From contig JAWXUH010000001.1 in NCBI GenBank assembly GCA_044432745.1, positions 62,001-126,000 on the forward strand: a stretch of DNA of 64,000 nucleotides, read 5' to 3'. This stretch comes from CAKOSP01 sp044432745 (GTDB lineage Bacteria; Bacillota_I; Bacilli_A; RF39; UBA660). How positions within the stretch are numbered: position 1 is the stretch's first letter; each line of letters begins with the position of its first letter. Positions 53,465-63,378 of the stretch are shown here, in pieces. Both the position numbers and the translations under genes were made by a program. The notes under the pieces were generated by a model that saw nothing but the letters and a program-made list of their open reading frames with translations, had not been told where the DNA came from and searched no databases.

Positions 53465-55217
53465 TTTCTAGTTCCTCCTTTGATAATTGTGAAAGAGCTA
53501 TTTCTTTATATACTTCACATTTCTTTAACAAATCTTTGTGTTTTCCTATACCTACAATTTCACCGTTTTCAAGTACTATTATTTGATCTGCATTTTTAAT
53601 TGTACCTATTCTTTGAGCTACTATTATTCTAGTACTATCACTACAATTTTCGTTTAAAGCATTTCTTAAATTTCTATCTGTTTTATAATCTAATGCAGAA
53701 AATGAATCATCAAATATAAAAATATCTGGTTTTCTATTAATAGCTCTTGCAATACTAATTCTTTGTTTTTGTCCACCAGATAAATTTCCACCAGCTTGAG
53801 CTATATGCCCATTATACTTATCTTCTAAACCTTCAACAAAATCTTTTGCTTGCGCTATTTCTATTGATTTTTTTAAATCATTTTTTTCACTTTCTTTTCC
53901 ATTACATCCGTATGATACATTTGATTCAATTGTACCTGAGAATAATGTTGCTTTCTGTGATATATATCCTATTTTATTTCTTAAATCTGATAATTTGTAT
54001 TCAGTTATATTAATACCTTCTACTAAAACTTCTCCTTTATTAGGATCAAAGAACCTAGGTATCAAATTAACTATTGTACTTTTACCACAACCAGTTGCAC
54101 CTATAAAGGCAATTACTTCACCTTTTTTAGCTTTAAATGATATATCTTTTAGTATATAATCTTTTCCATCTGGATATTTAAATGAAACATTTTTAAATTC
54201 TATTTCACCTTTTTTATCTTTATTACCTTCTGTTCCTTTTCCATCTACGATTGAAACTTCAGTACATAATACTTCATTTATTCTTTTAGCTGATACTGCT
54301 GATCTAGGTAACATAATAAATACCATTACTAGTATCATAAATGATATTATAATTTGCATTCCATATGACGTAAATACGATCATATCTGAAAATAATACTT
54401 CAACTGTTGTTAAATTTGCATTACTTATTAAATATGCACCAATGAAATATATTGATAATACTAAGAAACTATTTACTGCTTGTATACTAGGCATAATTAC
54501 AGATAACGTTCTATTTGCAAACAAATTTGTAGACGTTAAATTATTATTACATTCTAAGAATTTGTTATATTGATATTCTTCTGCATTATATGCTCTAATA
54601 ACACTTAATCCTGTTAAATGCTCTCTTGTTACTCTATTTATATCATCAGTAAGTGCTTGTATTTTTTTAAATTTTGGTATTACTAAGAATAAACATACTC
54701 CAACTATTGTTAATAATACTAATACTGATACTCCAACGGCACCAGACCATGTTAAATTTTTATTTAGTATTTTACTTACAGCCCAAATTGACATTGTTGG
54801 TGCCTTTATCATAGCTTGTAATCCCATTATAATTAATATTTGAACTTGTGTAACGTCGTTAGTTGTTCTTGTTATTAAACTTGACGTTGAAAACTTATTA
54901 ATCTCTGCATTAGAAAATGATTGTACTTTTTCAAATATTTCTTTTCTTAATCTTGCAGAAAAATTAGATGCAATCTTAGCTGCTATTACTGATACAAATA
55001 CCGCTAGAATTAAACTAGCCACTGCACAACCTATCATCTTACTTCCTGCTAACATTACTTCATTTAATGCATCCGAACCACTACTAATTAGCATAGTTAT
55101 TTCAGACATATAATCAGGTAATAATAATTCTAAATGTACTTGAAACATTATTAATACAACAACTATTAAAGATAATAACCATTCTGTTTTAGTTAGATAT
55201 TTTAATATTTTAATCAT
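53457..55217 (-). CDS. ABC exporter half-transporter with degenerate ATPase site
   Basis: 586 residues with six-helix exporter domain and ATPase domain: Walker A GATGCGKST, signature LSGGQKQR, but Walker B ends IFDDSFS (Asp in place of the catalytic Glu) and the switch is IVAQRIGT (Gln in place of His). These two substitutions define the non-catalytic site of heterodimeric exporters. RBS AAGGAG; overlaps the upstream RSH gene by eight bases, so all three genes are coupled. Confidence 0.92.
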   Translation of the reverse strand: MIKILKYLTKTEWLLSLIVVVLIMFQVHLELLLPDYMSEITMLISSGSDALNEVMLAGSKMIGCAVASLILAVFVSVIAAKIASNFSARLRKEIFEKVQSFSNAEINKFSTSSLITRTTNDVTQVQILIIMGLQAMIKAPTMSIWAVSKILNKNLTWSGAVGVSVLVLLTIVGVCLFLVIPKFKKIQALTDDINRVTREHLTGLSVIRAYNAEEYQYNKFLECNNNLTSTNLFANRTLSVIMPSIQAVNSFLVLSIYFIGAYLISNANLTTVEVLFSDMIVFTSYGMQIIISFMILVMVFIMLPRSAVSAKRINEVLCTEVSIVDGKGTEGNKDKKGEIEFKNVSFKYPDGKDYILKDISFKAKKGEVIAFIGATGCGKSTIVNLIPRFFDPNKGEVLVEGINITEYKLSDLRNKIGYISQKATLFSGTIESNVSYGCNGKESEKNDLKKSIEIAQAKDFVEGLEDKYNGHIAQAGGNLSGGQKQRISIARAINRKPDIFIFDDSFSALDYKTDRNLRNALNENCSDSTRIIVAQRIGTIKNADQIIVLENGEIVGIGKHKDLLKKCEVYKEIALSQLSKEELENE

Positions 55218-56685
55218 TTAGACTCTCCTTCTTTTTTTCTTCTTTTTCTTTAACTTTTAATGACTCTTTAATTTTTCTTTTTGCATAACTAGTATGTGCT
55301 TTTTCTATCCATTCTTTTTTATCAATGTTGGAATCATCTGTTACAATTTTTATTCTATCCTTATTTTTAAGAACATAGTCAATATCTACTGGATGATCAT
55401 TTACAACTGCAGATACCATCTTAGTTCCAATTTCTGTATGCATCTTGAACGCAAAATCAATTGGTGTAGATCCTTTTGGAAGTTCTACTATTTCTCCAGA
55501 TGGTGAATAAACATATATCTTATCATTAAGAACTTCATCTTTTACCAAATTTACAAATTGGTAATTATCTCCAAATGCATTGTCTAAATCCTCTAATACA
55601 CTAAAGAATTGATAATTTTCTATTAAGTCTTTTTGCATTAAGTTAGTTGCTTTGTTTTTATTTCTTTCCCAGTATGATACTAAACCATAACAATCTGTCA
55701 TATCCATTTCAAATGTACGTATTTGTACTTGCATTAAGTATCCGTCCATCCCAAATATTGTTGTATGTAAAGATTTATACATATTTGTTTTTGGATTAGA
55801 GATATAATCTTTGAATTTATGATTAACTGGATAGTATACACTATGAATTGTTCCTAATGCCTTATAACAATCCATTATAGTTGGCACTGTTACTACAAGT
55901 GATCTTATATTATGTATCTCTTCAAATTTGTAACCTTTATTTAACCTCTTATTTATACCCGTTAAACTAAGTTCTCTTATAACTAATTTAAATTTTATTT
56001 TTTCTGCTTTTAATTTATTTCCTATAGTATTTGTTATAAGTTCAATATTTTCGGCATTCTTTTCAAAAGATTCATTTTTTAAATCTTTTATTTTTTTATA
56101 TTTTTCTTTATCTAAATACTTGAAAGAAAGATCTTCTAGTTCTTCTTTTATTAAATATGCTCCTATATGATATGCTAGTGGTACAAATATTTCCATTGTC
56201 TCTACTGCATTTTTCACTTGTTTCTCCGGCTTTTTAAACTCTAAAGTTTTCATATTATGAAGTCTATCAGCAAGTTTAATAACTATTATCCTTATATCAT
56301 TTTTAATACTAGTTATAATCTTTCTAGTATTTTCCATTATAATATCTTCTTCATTTACAAAGTGAATATTACTTATTTTTGTTACACCTAATACCAAATT
56401 ACATACTTCTTCTCCAAACTCGGCTGTTAGTTCTTCTTTCGTAACTGGAGTATCCTCTAGAACATCATGCAGCAACCCTGCACACACTGTCTTCTCATCA
56501 GCCTTCATAGTTGCTAGTATGTACGCTACATTTAGCGGATGAATTATATATTCTTCTCCACTTTGCCTTTTTTGGCCTTCATGAAATTTTTCTGCATAAA
56601 AATACGCTTTCTTTATTATATCCTTATTTCTTTTATTGTATTTATTAATTTCTTTTAATAAATCTTCTAACTTTAACTCATTCAT
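55210..56685 (-). CDS. RSH-family (p)ppGpp hydrolase, synthetase site degenerate
   Basis: 491 residues: HD hydrolase domain, synthetase-like domain, TGS domain, then a charged tail; the helical, zinc-finger and ACT regions of full-length Rel (about 730) are absent. Hydrolase residues are intact: His49 (YIIHP), His73-Asp74 and Glu77-Asp78 (GLLHDVLEDT), Asp140 and Asn144 (LADRLHN). In the synthetase, the two metal-binding acids appear replaced: EEIHNIRSLVV (Asn259 for the usual Asp) and LMQVQIRT (Gln319 for the usual Glu). TGS: IYVYSPSGEIVELPKGSTPIDFAFKMH. Probably only degrades (p)ppGpp. RBS AAGGGTGG. Confidence 0.85.
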   Translation of the reverse strand: MNELKLEDLLKEINKYNKRNKDIIKKAYFYAEKFHEGQKRQSGEEYIIHPLNVAYILATMKADEKTVCAGLLHDVLEDTPVTKEELTAEFGEEVCNLVLGVTKISNIHFVNEEDIIMENTRKIITSIKNDIRIIVIKLADRLHNMKTLEFKKPEKQVKNAVETMEIFVPLAYHIGAYLIKEELEDLSFKYLDKEKYKKIKDLKNESFEKNAENIELITNTIGNKLKAEKIKFKLVIRELSLTGINKRLNKGYKFEEIHNIRSLVVTVPTIMDCYKALGTIHSVYYPVNHKFKDYISNPKTNMYKSLHTTIFGMDGYLMQVQIRTFEMDMTDCYGLVSYWERNKNKATNLMQKDLIENYQFFSVLEDLDNAFGDNYQFVNLVKDEVLNDKIYVYSPSGEIVELPKGSTPIDFAFKMHTEIGTKMVSAVVNDHPVDIDYVLKNKDRIKIVTDDSNIDKKEWIEKAHTSYAKRKIKESLKVKEKEEKKKESLND

Positions 56686-56705
56686 TAAATTTCCACCCTT
56701 TTCAC

Positions 56706-57425
56706 TTAATCTAATGTAAATTCATAATAATCTTCTGGAAATACCATAAAATCTATATTATTATCTTTTGCATACTCTCTTGTTAAATCCCTTATGTGAG
56801 TAGCTACCATTTGTTTTTTATATTTTTCATACAATATTTTATTTGTATCTATTCCCATATGCGTTTTTGATTCATTTATATGAGAACAATCCGTTATAAT
56901 TACTTTTGAATTTTCTACTATTTTTTCAACCCCTTGACAAAGGGTTGCATCACCTGTAACCCCTAATTTATTGTTAATTACATATCCATTACATGGTTCT
57001 TCTTTCCCGTGTAATACTTTATATGCTTTTATTTTATAATCATGAACTATAACTTCTTCTTCGTCTGCTAATTCAGTTATTTTTATATTATACTTTTCTA
57101 AATAATCTCCTTGTTTTATAAAATTAAATGCATTTTCTATTTCTATTATTTTTGAAGATATACCAACTGGACCTATTATATTTATTTTTTTATTCAATCT
57201 TAGGTATATATTTATATATACCAAGAAAAACAATATATCTGCTGTATGGTCACCATGCATATGAGTTATAATAATCGTTTCTATTTTATTAATGTCATTT
57301 CCATTTCTTAAAAACTGCTTTAATGCTCCATTTGGTGTATCTATGATTATTTTCTCATCTACTAATACAGATGCACTATTATATATAGTATATACTGCAC
57401 CAGTACCTAACATTTTTACCTTCAT
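56706..57425 (-). CDS. Metallo-beta-lactamase-fold hydrolase (RNase Z-like)
   Basis: 239 residues. Zinc motif ITHMHGDHTAD, further ligands in GVTGDATLC and VATHIRDL, consistent with the RNase Z/ElaC-like branch of the MBL fold. The usual arm (exosite) for tRNA binding is not evident, so a generic hydrolase is safer than RNase Z. RBS AAGGAAG. Same strand as the RSH gene, 20 bases upstream of it. Confidence 0.85.
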   Translation of the reverse strand: MKVKMLGTGAVYTIYNSASVLVDEKIIIDTPNGALKQFLRNGNDINKIETIIITHMHGDHTADILFFLVYINIYLRLNKKINIIGPVGISSKIIEIENAFNFIKQGDYLEKYNIKITELADEEEVIVHDYKIKAYKVLHGKEEPCNGYVINNKLGVTGDATLCQGVEKIVENSKVIITDCSHINESKTHMGIDTNKILYEKYKKQMVATHIRDLTREYAKDNNIDFMVFPEDYYEFTLD

Positions 57426-57449
57426 TTTTTTAACTTCCTTGGATATTTA

Positions 57450-58628
57450 TTATAAAGCATTAGTTATTATATTTATAATATCATCTCTATCTAATTTCTT
57501 TACTGTTCCTATAGTTACATTATTGTAATTTGTAGCTTTATCTGCCATTAATATTATTTCTTCTTCACTAGGTTTTACTCCTAATTTTTTTATTGTTATA
57601 GGCATTTCTATTTCTTCAAAGAATTTTTCTATCTCATCTATTGCTAAATTAGCATTTTTAAGTTGATCTCCTGTATCTTTAATATCTAGTACTGTTAAAC
57701 CCATTTTTTCAAATCTATGAGGTATAACTTCTACTACATATCTTGCCCATGATGCCCAAACTGCTGCCAAACCTGCTCCATGCGCAACATCATATAGTCC
57801 ACCTATTTCGTGTTCTATTTTGTGAGTTGACCAATCTCCTTTGTTATTTCCACAATTCATTAAACCATTATGTGATAAACTACCTGCCCACATAATATTC
57901 CATCTTGCTTCCATATTGTTAGTATCACTTTTTAGAACTTTTCCGTATTTAATTACTGTTCTTAAAAGACCTTCTGCTAACGCATCTGTTAGTTCTAAAT
58001 TTTCAACTGTATTGAAATATCTTTCCATTGTGTGCATCATTATATCAGTAACTCCACAAAATGTTTGATAATCTGGAAGCGATAACGTTAATGATGGATC
58101 TAATATAGAAAATTTACATATTGCTCCTTCAAAATTTATACTTCTTTTTAATAATGATTCATCATGAGTTATTACCGAAGATGTACTCATTTCACTTCCT
58201 GCTGCTGGTATTGTTAATATACAACCTACCGGTATACATGCTTCTATTGTTCTTTTTCCTTCAAAGAAATCCCAAACATCTCCTCCAGCTTTTATACCAA
58301 CTCCAATAGCCTTAGCAGTATCTATAACACTACCTCCACCTATTGCTAATATAAAGTCAATTTCTTCTTTTTTTCCTAATTCTATTCCTTCATTAACTTT
58401 GGATAATAATGGATTTGGCACTACTCCACTTAACATGCAATATTCTATTTCTGCTTTTTCTATATATTCAACTGCTTTATATAGTAAACCAGATTTTTCA
58501 GCACTTTTACCTCCATAAACTATTAATATTTTTTTACAATTTTGTTCTTTTAATGCTTTTTCTAAATGGATTATTCCATTTTCTTCAAATATAACCTTTG
58601 TCGGATTATTATATATAAATGAATTCAT
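57450..58628 (-). CDS. Iron-containing alcohol dehydrogenase (butanol dehydrogenase-like)
   Basis: 392 residues, NAD(P)H-dependent alcohol dehydrogenase of the BdhA/YugJ type. Nucleotide-binding GGGSVIDTAKAIG, metal ligands in the region DIMMHTMERYF, KIEHEIGGLYDVAHGAGLAAVWASW. RBS AAAGGAAAG. Points to fermentative metabolism. Confidence 0.93.
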   Translation of the reverse strand: MNSFIYNNPTKVIFEENGIIHLEKALKEQNCKKILIVYGGKSAEKSGLLYKAVEYIEKAEIEYCMLSGVVPNPLLSKVNEGIELGKKEEIDFILAIGGGSVIDTAKAIGVGIKAGGDVWDFFEGKRTIEACIPVGCILTIPAAGSEMSTSSVITHDESLLKRSINFEGAICKFSILDPSLTLSLPDYQTFCGVTDIMMHTMERYFNTVENLELTDALAEGLLRTVIKYGKVLKSDTNNMEARWNIMWAGSLSHNGLMNCGNNKGDWSTHKIEHEIGGLYDVAHGAGLAAVWASWARYVVEVIPHRFEKMGLTVLDIKDTGDQLKNANLAIDEIEKFFEEIEMPITIKKLGVKPSEEEIILMADKATNYNNVTIGTVKKLDRDDIINIITNAL

Positions 58629-58782
58629 TTTTACTCTCTCTTTCCTTTTTTAATTATAGCATATATAAAATTTTTTTTCATTGCATTTACTTTAACATTG
58701 ACAAAAGAAAATTAATATTTTATTTTTTTTACTATGTTTTTTATAACAACAATAATACTGTTCTTATTAAAGAATATAGCAT

Positions 58783-58811
58783 AAAAATAACATTATAATA
58801 ATTATAATGTT
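58783..58811 (-). terminator. Terminator of the hisS-gatCAB unit
   Basis: Minus strand AACATTATAAT/ATTATAATGTT stem followed by a short T run, about ten bases past the gatB stop. Confidence 0.7.
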
Positions 58812-58820
58812 ACTTCTTTT

Positions 58821-60278
58821 TTATCTTATATCAAGATTTTTTTGTAATAATTCTTTTGTTAAAACTGGACTTGCTTTACCTCTTGATTCTTTCATTACTT
58901 GTCCTACAAAGTAATCGAATAAATTAGTTTTTCCATTTTTATATGCTTCTATTTGACCTGCATTATTGTCTAAAATACTTATTATTAGTTTTTCTATTTC
59001 ATCTTCATCTGTTATTTGTCTATTATTACTATCAATAAATGATGTTGGATTTTTTTCTTCTTCTAAAACTTTTATAAATATCTCTTTTGCTTGTTTAGTT
59101 GATATAGTACTATTTTCTATATTATCTATTATTACTTTTAAGTATTCTGGTGTAAGATACATATCTTTTATATTTACTCCAGTTTTATTTAAGTATCCTA
59201 ATATTTGAGTTAGTACCCAATTACAAGCAACATTTGGTTTAATACCTTTATCAATACACATTTCAAAATAATCAGATACATCTTTTTCTCTTACTAGACT
59301 AGTTGCATCTTTAATATTAAATTTATAATCCTCTATATATTTTTTCATTCTTTCATTTGGAAGAACTGGTATCTCTTTTCTAATATTTTCTATAAATTCG
59401 TCTGTTAACTTAATTTTTGGAATATTTGGATCTACAAAATATTTATAATCTATTGCATCAACTTTTCCACGCATATAAACTGTAGTTCCACTTTCTTCAT
59501 CCCATCTTCTTGTTTGTTGTTCTATTTGGTCATATGTTCCATCTTCTTTAGCAACTAACTGTCTTTTTATTTCATAATTTATACAGTCTCTTACTGCTCC
59601 AAATGAATTTACATTTTTTATCTCAACTTTAGTTCCCCAATTACTTGGATTATCTAAATCAACACCTATTGGTGCAAGTGATATATTAACGTCACATCTA
59701 ACTTGACCTTTTTTACTATCTGCTTCACTTATATCTGCATATTGATATATTCTTCTCATAGTTTCTAGAAAACTCACTGCTTCTTCTGCATTTCTAAAAT
59801 CTGGTTCTGTAACTAACTCAAGTAAAGGAACTCCTGCTCTATTATAATCAATTAAACTAGAATCATCAAAATGATCTAATGATGCTGAATCTTCTTCTAA
59901 GTGAATATTATTTATTCTAACTTTTTTCATTTCATTATCACAGTCATATTCTAGTAAACCATAAATTCCTACTGGTGCTGGTTTAGTTTCTTGTGTTATT
60001 TGATAACCTTTTGGTAAATCTGGATAATAGTAATTTTTACGTTCAAAATATAAAAATTCTGGTAATTTACATCCTATTATCATACTAGCTTTTAAAGACT
60101 TTCTTACTGCCTCTTTATTAACTACTGGAAGTGTTCCTGGAAATGCCATATCAAGTGGTCTTATATTTGTATTTGCTACATCACTAAAATCATTTGATGC
60201 TGAAGAAAATACCTTTGTGTTAGTTTCACTTATTTCACAGTGCATCTCAAGACCAATCATTACTGTATATTTATCCAT
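58821..60278 (-). CDS. gatB: Asp/Glu-tRNA amidotransferase subunit B
   Basis: 485 residues; binds misacylated Glu-tRNA-Gln or Asp-tRNA-Asn and phosphorylates the acyl group. Start VMIGLEMHCEISETNTKVFS, YYPDLPKGYQITQ, VRINNIHLEEDSA, DYNRAGVPLLELVTEP, RCDVNISL. C-terminal tail domain KESRGKASP. Overlaps gatA by one base (TAATG). Confidence 0.97.
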   Translation of the reverse strand: MDKYTVMIGLEMHCEISETNTKVFSSASNDFSDVANTNIRPLDMAFPGTLPVVNKEAVRKSLKASMIIGCKLPEFLYFERKNYYYPDLPKGYQITQETKPAPVGIYGLLEYDCDNEMKKVRINNIHLEEDSASLDHFDDSSLIDYNRAGVPLLELVTEPDFRNAEEAVSFLETMRRIYQYADISEADSKKGQVRCDVNISLAPIGVDLDNPSNWGTKVEIKNVNSFGAVRDCINYEIKRQLVAKEDGTYDQIEQQTRRWDEESGTTVYMRGKVDAIDYKYFVDPNIPKIKLTDEFIENIRKEIPVLPNERMKKYIEDYKFNIKDATSLVREKDVSDYFEMCIDKGIKPNVACNWVLTQILGYLNKTGVNIKDMYLTPEYLKVIIDNIENSTISTKQAKEIFIKVLEEEKNPTSFIDSNNRQITDEDEIEKLIISILDNNAGQIEAYKNGKTNLFDYFVGQVMKESRGKASPVLTKELLQKNLDIR

Positions 60279-61735
60279 TATTCACTCACCTTTGCTATTT
60301 GGTTTTTATAATCCATTTTACTTTCTAATGCCAATGCTAAATTTAATGCAGTGCTATCTTCATAACAATTACATGTTATGTTAATACCTACTGGCATATT
60401 ATCAATAAAACCATTTGGTATTGTTATAGATGGAAAACCACCAAAATTACCAATTTGTAAATGTTCTTCTAATGCAAGTGATGACTTATCTTTTAAATCA
60501 CTACATTCATTTAATTTTTTTGCTGGTCCACTTGATACAGGTAAAACTACTGCATCATATTTATCGTAAAGTTTTTTCCAATTATCTACTAATAATCTTC
60601 TTACTCTTTGTGCATTATGGAAATATTTTTCCTTATTTTTAGCTTGAAGTACATACGAACCTATTACGAATCTTCTTTTTATTAATGGCGAAAAACCTTT
60701 TGTTCTATAGTCTTTCATCATATCAATGTAATTTTCACTTTCGCTTCTTGGTCCAAAAGATATACCTGTTAAATTAGACATATTACTTGTAGCCTCAGCA
60801 CAACTTATTACTGAATATACACTACTTACTGCATTTAATAATTTCATATCTACTGTTTCTTCTACTACTGTGATACCCAAGTTTCTATAAATATCTAAAG
60901 TTTTATGGAAATTTTCTAAATGTTCTATTAAATTTTTATCAGCATTATCATAATTAGATATATCACACAATTCTTTTATATAACAAATTTTCTTTGTACT
61001 TACTTCAGTACTAAGCTCTTTATATAAATTCATTTCTGAACTATCATAACTAGTCATATCTAGAGGATCTATACCTTTCATAGCATCAACTACAATAGCT
61101 GCATCTTCTACGTTTCTAGTAAAAACTCCTAACGTATCTAAACTAGATGCAAAGGCAAATAATCCATGTCTTGAAATCAAACCATATGTAGGTTTGTATC
61201 CAACTATACCACAATATGCTGCGGGTTTTCTTATAGAGTCTCCTGTATCTGATCCAGTTGCAAATGGATATACTCCAGCTGCTACTGCTGCTGCAGAACC
61301 TGCTGATGAACCTGCACACATGTATTCAGTATTCCAAGGATTTTTCACACTACCTGTGTGACCTGTTGTTCCTGTTCCACCCATTCCAAATTCGTCCATT
61401 ACTGTTTTATTTACATATACAGCTCCTGCTTTTTTTAAATTACTTACACTAGTAGCATCAAAAAATGGTACATAATCTTTTAATGTATTTGATGAACCTG
61501 TACTAAGAACACCTTTTGTACTATAATTATCTTTTAAACCATAAGGAATTCCAGATAATAAACTTTCTACTACCGGAACTTCTTTTGCATCTTCACATAT
61601 AGTTACGAATGCGTTACATTTCTCATTAACAATTTTACTCATTTCTAGAGATTCTTTTATTAAGTCTTGAGAAGATACTTCCTTTTTATTTAATAATTCA
61701 TGAAGCTCTACTATACTTTTATTCATATATTTCAT
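60278..61735 (-). CDS. gatA: Asp/Glu-tRNA amidotransferase subunit A
   Basis: 485 residues, amidase-signature glutaminase subunit. Catalytic Lys in GIPYGLKDNY, the serine motifs AGSSAGSAAAVAAG and GSDTGDSIRKPAAYCG (usual GSDTGGSIR, so one Gly-to-Asp change next to the nucleophile), GYKPTYGLISRHGLF. Supplies ammonia to GatB. One-base overlap with gatC. Confidence 0.97.
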   Translation of the reverse strand: MKYMNKSIVELHELLNKKEVSSQDLIKESLEMSKIVNEKCNAFVTICEDAKEVPVVESLLSGIPYGLKDNYSTKGVLSTGSSNTLKDYVPFFDATSVSNLKKAGAVYVNKTVMDEFGMGGTGTTGHTGSVKNPWNTEYMCAGSSAGSAAAVAAGVYPFATGSDTGDSIRKPAAYCGIVGYKPTYGLISRHGLFAFASSLDTLGVFTRNVEDAAIVVDAMKGIDPLDMTSYDSSEMNLYKELSTEVSTKKICYIKELCDISNYDNADKNLIEHLENFHKTLDIYRNLGITVVEETVDMKLLNAVSSVYSVISCAEATSNMSNLTGISFGPRSESENYIDMMKDYRTKGFSPLIKRRFVIGSYVLQAKNKEKYFHNAQRVRRLLVDNWKKLYDKYDAVVLPVSSGPAKKLNECSDLKDKSSLALEEHLQIGNFGGFPSITIPNGFIDNMPVGINITCNCYEDSTALNLALALESKMDYKNQIAKVSE

Positions 61736-62028
61736 TATTGAACCACCTTTGGAACTTCTACTTCCCTTGCACTATAACAATCACAATTACTTAAAAGTTC
61801 ATCTATTTCTATTGATGTCTCTATTACATCTTCTCTTAATTCACATGAGAAATTATCAATTGGATGAGTCATTGGAATTACTTCACTCAAATTTTCTATA
61901 TTATTTATAATGTCAATATTTTGATCTATTATATTAAACTCATCTAATACCATTTTATTTTCTTCTTCTGATAAACCTATTAATAATTTTTCTGCATAAT
62001 CATCTACCATTTCTTTAGTAAATTTCAT
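61735..62028 (-). CDS. gatC: Asp/Glu-tRNA amidotransferase subunit C
   Basis: 97 residues, belt subunit stabilising GatA-GatB. EMVDDYAEKLLIGLSEEENK, DNIENLSEVIPMTHP and LREDV are typical. RBS AAGGAAG. Gene order gatC-gatA-gatB after hisS. Confidence 0.95.
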   Translation of the reverse strand: MKFTKEMVDDYAEKLLIGLSEEENKMVLDEFNIIDQNIDIINNIENLSEVIPMTHPIDNFSCELREDVIETSIEIDELLSNCDCYSAREVEVPKVVQ

Positions 62029-62045
62029 ATTTTATTCTTCCTTCC

Positions 62046-63287
62046 TTACATTTTTTCGTATAAATATTCTAAAACTTCACTTTCGTCTACTTTTTCTTCT
62101 GTTTTTAATAAATTATCCTTGATTGTAACAAGACCTTTTTTTAAATCTTCATCATTTAATAATATTAAGAAATCTGATCCTAATTTATCAGCCATTTTAA
62201 ATTGAGATTTTAAACTTGCTTCATTGAAGCACATTTCACTACCAACTCCACATTCTCTTAAATTGTGAAGTAATTTTAAACCAAAAAACTTTTCTTCTGA
62301 ACTAATTGCCAATATGAATGTTTCTAATTTATTTACTTCTGCTAATTCTTGTTCTTTTATTTTAATAATTAATCTTTCAATTCCAAGGGCATATCCAGTA
62401 GCTGGCATTTGTGGTCCACCTAGATTTTCAACTAAATTGTCGTATCTACCTCCACCACCTAAAACTAGGCCATCTTCTGTAGTAAATTCATATACAAAGT
62501 CTGTATAATAATCTAATCCTCTTACTATATTAGTATCTACTATAAAATCTACTTCTAATTCAGTTAAGTAATTTTTTAAATTATTAAATCTTATTTTAGC
62601 ATTTTCACTTAGATAATCATTTATGTTTGGTAAACCTTTGAACACTTCACTATCCTTGTCTACTTTGCAATCTAATATTCTTAATGGATTATTTTCAAAT
62701 CTTTTTTGACAATCACTACATAAATCATTTAAAAATGGTTTGATGTATTCTTTTAGTGCTGCTATATATTTTTCTCTTGTTTCACTATCACCTAGCGTAT
62801 TAAGTCTTACAGTTGCATCTATTCTTAAGTCATTAAGTATTTTTGCTCCACTTGCTATAACTTCAGCATCTACTAGTTCATTACTACAATTAAACACTTC
62901 TAAACCAAACTGAGTAAATTCTCTATTTCTTCCAGTTTGAGGTCTTTCATATCTATACATTGTTCCAAAATAATACAATTTAACACTATTTGTCTCGTTT
63001 GCATAAATTTTGTTTTCTATTAAGCTTCTTACTATACTTGCTGTATTTTCTGGTCTTAACGTTAACTTCCTATCTGATCTATCTGTAAAATCGTAAGTTT
63101 CCTTTGAAACTATATCACTTGTTTCACCTACTGATCTGTGAAATAGCTCACTTGCCTCAAATATTGGTGTACGTATATACGATGCATTCATCAATTCCAT
63201 ATTATTATTTATTATATTTTGTATTGTAATATATATTTTTGAATCTTCACCATAAACGTCATAACATCCTTTTGGTTTAGTTATCAT
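62046..63287 (-). CDS. hisS: Histidyl-tRNA synthetase
   Basis: 413 residues from ATG 63287 (AAGGAA nine bases upstream; an ATG nine bases earlier abuts the RBS). Class II signatures: KPKGCYDVYGED, LRPENTASIVRSL, YYFGTMYRYERPQTGRNREF, LVLGGGGRYDNLVENLGG, TGYALGIERL, and CSDCQKRF. First of hisS-gatC-gatA-gatB. The usual neighbour aspS is absent here. Confidence 0.96.
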   Translation of the reverse strand: MITKPKGCYDVYGEDSKIYITIQNIINNNMELMNASYIRTPIFEASELFHRSVGETSDIVSKETYDFTDRSDRKLTLRPENTASIVRSLIENKIYANETNSVKLYYFGTMYRYERPQTGRNREFTQFGLEVFNCSNELVDAEVIASGAKILNDLRIDATVRLNTLGDSETREKYIAALKEYIKPFLNDLCSDCQKRFENNPLRILDCKVDKDSEVFKGLPNINDYLSENAKIRFNNLKNYLTELEVDFIVDTNIVRGLDYYTDFVYEFTTEDGLVLGGGGRYDNLVENLGGPQMPATGYALGIERLIIKIKEQELAEVNKLETFILAISSEEKFFGLKLLHNLRECGVGSEMCFNEASLKSQFKMADKLGSDFLILLNDEDLKKGLVTIKDNLLKTEEKVDESEVLEYLYEKM

Positions 63288-63352
63288 AATTATCATTTCC
63301 TTCCTTATTTAAACTATAAGTATATTACCATAAAAAAAAAGTTTTATAAAGT

Positions 63353-63378
63353 AAAAAACTCTAAAATAGAGTTTTTTT
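63353..63378 (-). terminator. Terminator after greA
   Basis: Minus strand AAACTCTA-TTT-TAGAGTTT followed by T residues, immediately past the greA stop. Confidence 0.85.
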
